Assembly: GCA_011051745.1 (NCBI GenBank)
Contig: DRKO01000374.1
Location: forward strand, 1-8,126
Length of the DNA: 8,126 bases
Source: Chloroflexota bacterium
GTDB taxonomy: Bacteria; Chloroflexota; Anaerolineae; Aggregatilineales; UBA3940
Direction: 5' to 3'
Part shown: one piece after another, positions 6,683 to 8,126 of the stretch
Position numbering within the stretch: position 1 is the first letter of the stretch
How the letters are laid out: each line of letters opens with the position of its first letter
Translations under genes and position numbers: made by a program
Notes under the pieces: model-generated
What the model was told of the DNA's origin: nothing
The model's input: the letters and a program-made list of their open reading frames with translations, nothing else
Database searches by the model: none

Positions 6683-8126
6683 GGTTGTTGTTCCTCAATC
6701 AGCGGCAGATCAACCCGGTAAATCGTCACACCCTCGTTACGGTAAACCGCCGTCAGGTAGCGGTCGAATTTCTCGATTCCGGCGGGCGAGGCGTAAGCCG
6801 GGTCCCGCTCCAGCGGCCCGACGTACAGGTACGTCACGCCGTAACGCTCCAGCAGTTCCAGCGCACGGGGCATCGAGGGCGTGTTGTAAATCTCCCTCAC
6901 GTCCTCCTCACGGCTCCCGGCCAGCGCCGGATAGAGATCGCCCCGCCACTGGCGCTCGTGGCCCGGCCAGCCGAGCACCGTTTGCAGGCCGGTTGTGGCC
7001 GAAACACGGGCGTAATACGAATACTGCCCGCCGACCGCCTCGACGATCACGGCCTCCGGGTCGGCGACCTGCCGAAGCCACATGATCGCCTGATAGTCCT
7101 GCGGATGCTGGCGGCGGATGTAATCCAGCCCGTCCAGCGTCGGCCCCGCTTCGGAGGCCAGACGGCCCCCTTCCCCCATCCTGGTCGGGGTCGCGATGAC
7201 GGGGTAAACCAGCGCCGCCAGCACCAGCGCCGCCAGCACCGGCGCGAAGAGCGGGCGTCTCGCCAGCCGATGGGCGGCATAGGCCGCCGCCACCCCGAAC
7301 AGCACCCAGGCCGCGTAATAAAACTTGAAGATCGTGTTCATCCGCTGCCCGAAGACATCCCGCAGATAGACGAACTCCGGGCCGAGCGTCAGCAGCGCAC
7401 CCGTCAGGATCAGCAACAGAGCGAACCCCGTCGAAGCGCTGAAAGCCGGGGAGCGATCCGACTCTTCTCCGTCCACCGTCGGGCGCGGCAGCAGGCGGGA
7501 GAGGGTCAGCCCGATCAGGCCGGTTAGCAGAAGCGGCGTCAGGGGATGCGTCAGGCGGTGGCGGATCACGGCCCCGATCGCCGCCGGAAGCTGAGACTGG
7601 AGCGCCTCCTGCGATAAACCCGTTGTCGGGAAGCCCGTCACGGTGAGCAGGAAGCCCGCCACCGCCGGATCGAGGCGCAGGGCGGCGACGCTGAGGGCGA
7701 CCATCAGCCCGATCAGGCCCGCCAGAACGCCAGCCCCCAGCAGCAGACCATCCGACCAGTCCATGCGGGCGCGATTCCGGATCGCCTCGTCAACCAGAAA
7801 CCACGCGATGATCACCACGAAGGGGCCGAACATCACCAGAAACAGGTGCAGGCGGGTTGCGAAAACCGCATTGGGCAGGATGCCGCCCGCCTGCGAACTG
7901 AAGCTGATATACCAGGGCAGATACGCCACCAGCCCCAGCACCAGAATCAGCAGCCCCAGCAGCAGAGGCTGGCCGACATCGCTCAGGTCGAACACGCCCC
8001 GCTCGCGGATGCGCCGGATGAGCAACGCGCCCACCACGATAAACAGATACGTTGGCAGGTCCCACGTATTCAGAAAGGCCAGCCCGCCAATGCAAACCGT
8101 GTACAGCGCGACCTGTGCCCGTGTGA
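6679..8126 (-). CDS. DUF2298 (Chlor_Arch_YYY, TIGR03662) membrane protein, C-terminal part (5' end outside window)
   Basis: The frame is open to the right edge and ends at TGA 6681-6679, leaving 481 visible residues. The GTG at 8037 is internal, because coding sequence upstream of it contains the family hallmark LAFLNTWDLPTY (visible residues 15-26). Other family signatures follow: PWYISFSSQAGGILPN (about 70-85) and RDVFGQRMNTIFKFYY (about 255-270), then hydrophobic segments up to about 310. The C-terminal soluble domain (about 311-481) contains QAIMWLR, VIVEAVGGQYSYYARVSA, TVLGWPGHERQWRG and VTYLYVGPLER, all typical of the family. DUF2298 proteins are large polytopic GT-C-like proteins of unproven activity, as I know them often encoded near TIGR03663 genes, as here. 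The stop overlaps the next gene's start (GTGA). The missing N-terminal part probably holds several hundred more residues and the putative active-site loop. Confidence 0.95.
   Translation of the reverse strand, partial: TRAQVALYTVCIGGLAFLNTWDLPTYLFIVVGALLIRRIRERGVFDLSDVGQPLLLGLLILVLGLVAYLPWYISFSSQAGGILPNAVFATRLHLFLVMFGPFVVIIAWFLVDEAIRNRARMDWSDGLLLGAGVLAGLIGLMVALSVAALRLDPAVAGFLLTVTGFPTTGLSQEALQSQLPAAIGAVIRHRLTHPLTPLLLTGLIGLTLSRLLPRPTVDGEESDRSPAFSASTGFALLLILTGALLTLGPEFVYLRDVFGQRMNTIFKFYYAAWVLFGVAAAYAAHRLARRPLFAPVLAALVLAALVYPVIATPTRMGEGGRLASEAGPTLDGLDYIRRQHPQDYQAIMWLRQVADPEAVIVEAVGGQYSYYARVSATTGLQTVLGWPGHERQWRGDLYPALAGSREEDVREIYNTPSMPRALELLERYGVTYLYVGPLERDPAYASPAGIEKFDRYLTAVYRNEGVTIYRVDLPLIEEQQP
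6692..6696 (-). promoter_or_regulatory. Shine-Dalgarno deciding the GTG start at 6682
   Basis: GAGGA on the minus strand lies 9 bases from the GTG at 6682-6680, inside the last codons of the DUF2298 gene. It supports the GTG start and the 4-base GTGA overlap. Confidence 0.6.

Noticed and set aside
6640..7527. Long plus-strand open frame (295 codons) opposite the DUF2298 gene
   Set aside because: It is antisense to a clearly conserved coding region. Its translation is rich in Arg, Gln and Pro with no hydrophobic core or motif, as expected from the reverse frame of G+C-rich coding DNA.
8035..8037. GTG at 8037 as start of the DUF2298 gene
   Set aside because: The frame continues upstream to the window edge and encodes the conserved NTWD..PTY motif, so the GTG is an internal valine codon.

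Overview
The window is G+C-rich. Every gene that can be supported lies on the minus strand and is transcribed from right to left. There are five coding regions: three large polytopic membrane proteins, and an ECF sigma factor with its zinc-finger anti-sigma factor. Two of the membrane proteins belong to the DUF2298 (Chlor_Arch_YYY) family and the TIGR03663 (Agl23) family. As I know these families, they co-occur mainly in Chloroflexota and some archaea. A bacterial ECF sigma/anti-sigma pair rules out an archaeon, so a member of the Chloroflexota (for example Anaerolineae-like) is the most likely source. That assignment is an inference from gene content, not from a marker gene.

Layout in transcription order. 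(1) 8126-6679: the C-terminal 481 residues of a DUF2298 protein whose start lies beyond the right edge. (2) 6682-4853: a 609-residue GT-C-like membrane protein that starts inside a GTGA overlap with gene 1. It looks like a divergent paralogue of gene 5 that has lost the family's signature residues. (3) A 142-base gap with a perfect TATAAT -10 element at 4746-4751. (4) 4710-4105: an ECF sigma factor, overlapping by 8 bases the anti-sigma gene 4112-3567. (5) After a 37-base gap, one uninterrupted reading frame from 3529 to the left edge, at least 1176 residues. It is an Agl23/TIGR03663 membrane protein with DE and HGP motifs, a soluble domain, and then at least five NHL repeats. The gene runs off the window, so no stop codon is visible.

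How they may work together (inference): the three membrane proteins resemble lipid-linked-sugar glycosyltransferases (PMT/ArnT-like GT-C fold) and could act in one envelope glycan or glycoprotein pathway. The ECF/anti-sigma pair between them is well placed to control the Agl23-NHL gene, and possibly itself, in response to an envelope signal. The points of most interest are the Agl23-NHL fusion, the apparent active-site loss in its paralogue, and a sigma switch embedded in a putative glycosylation cluster.
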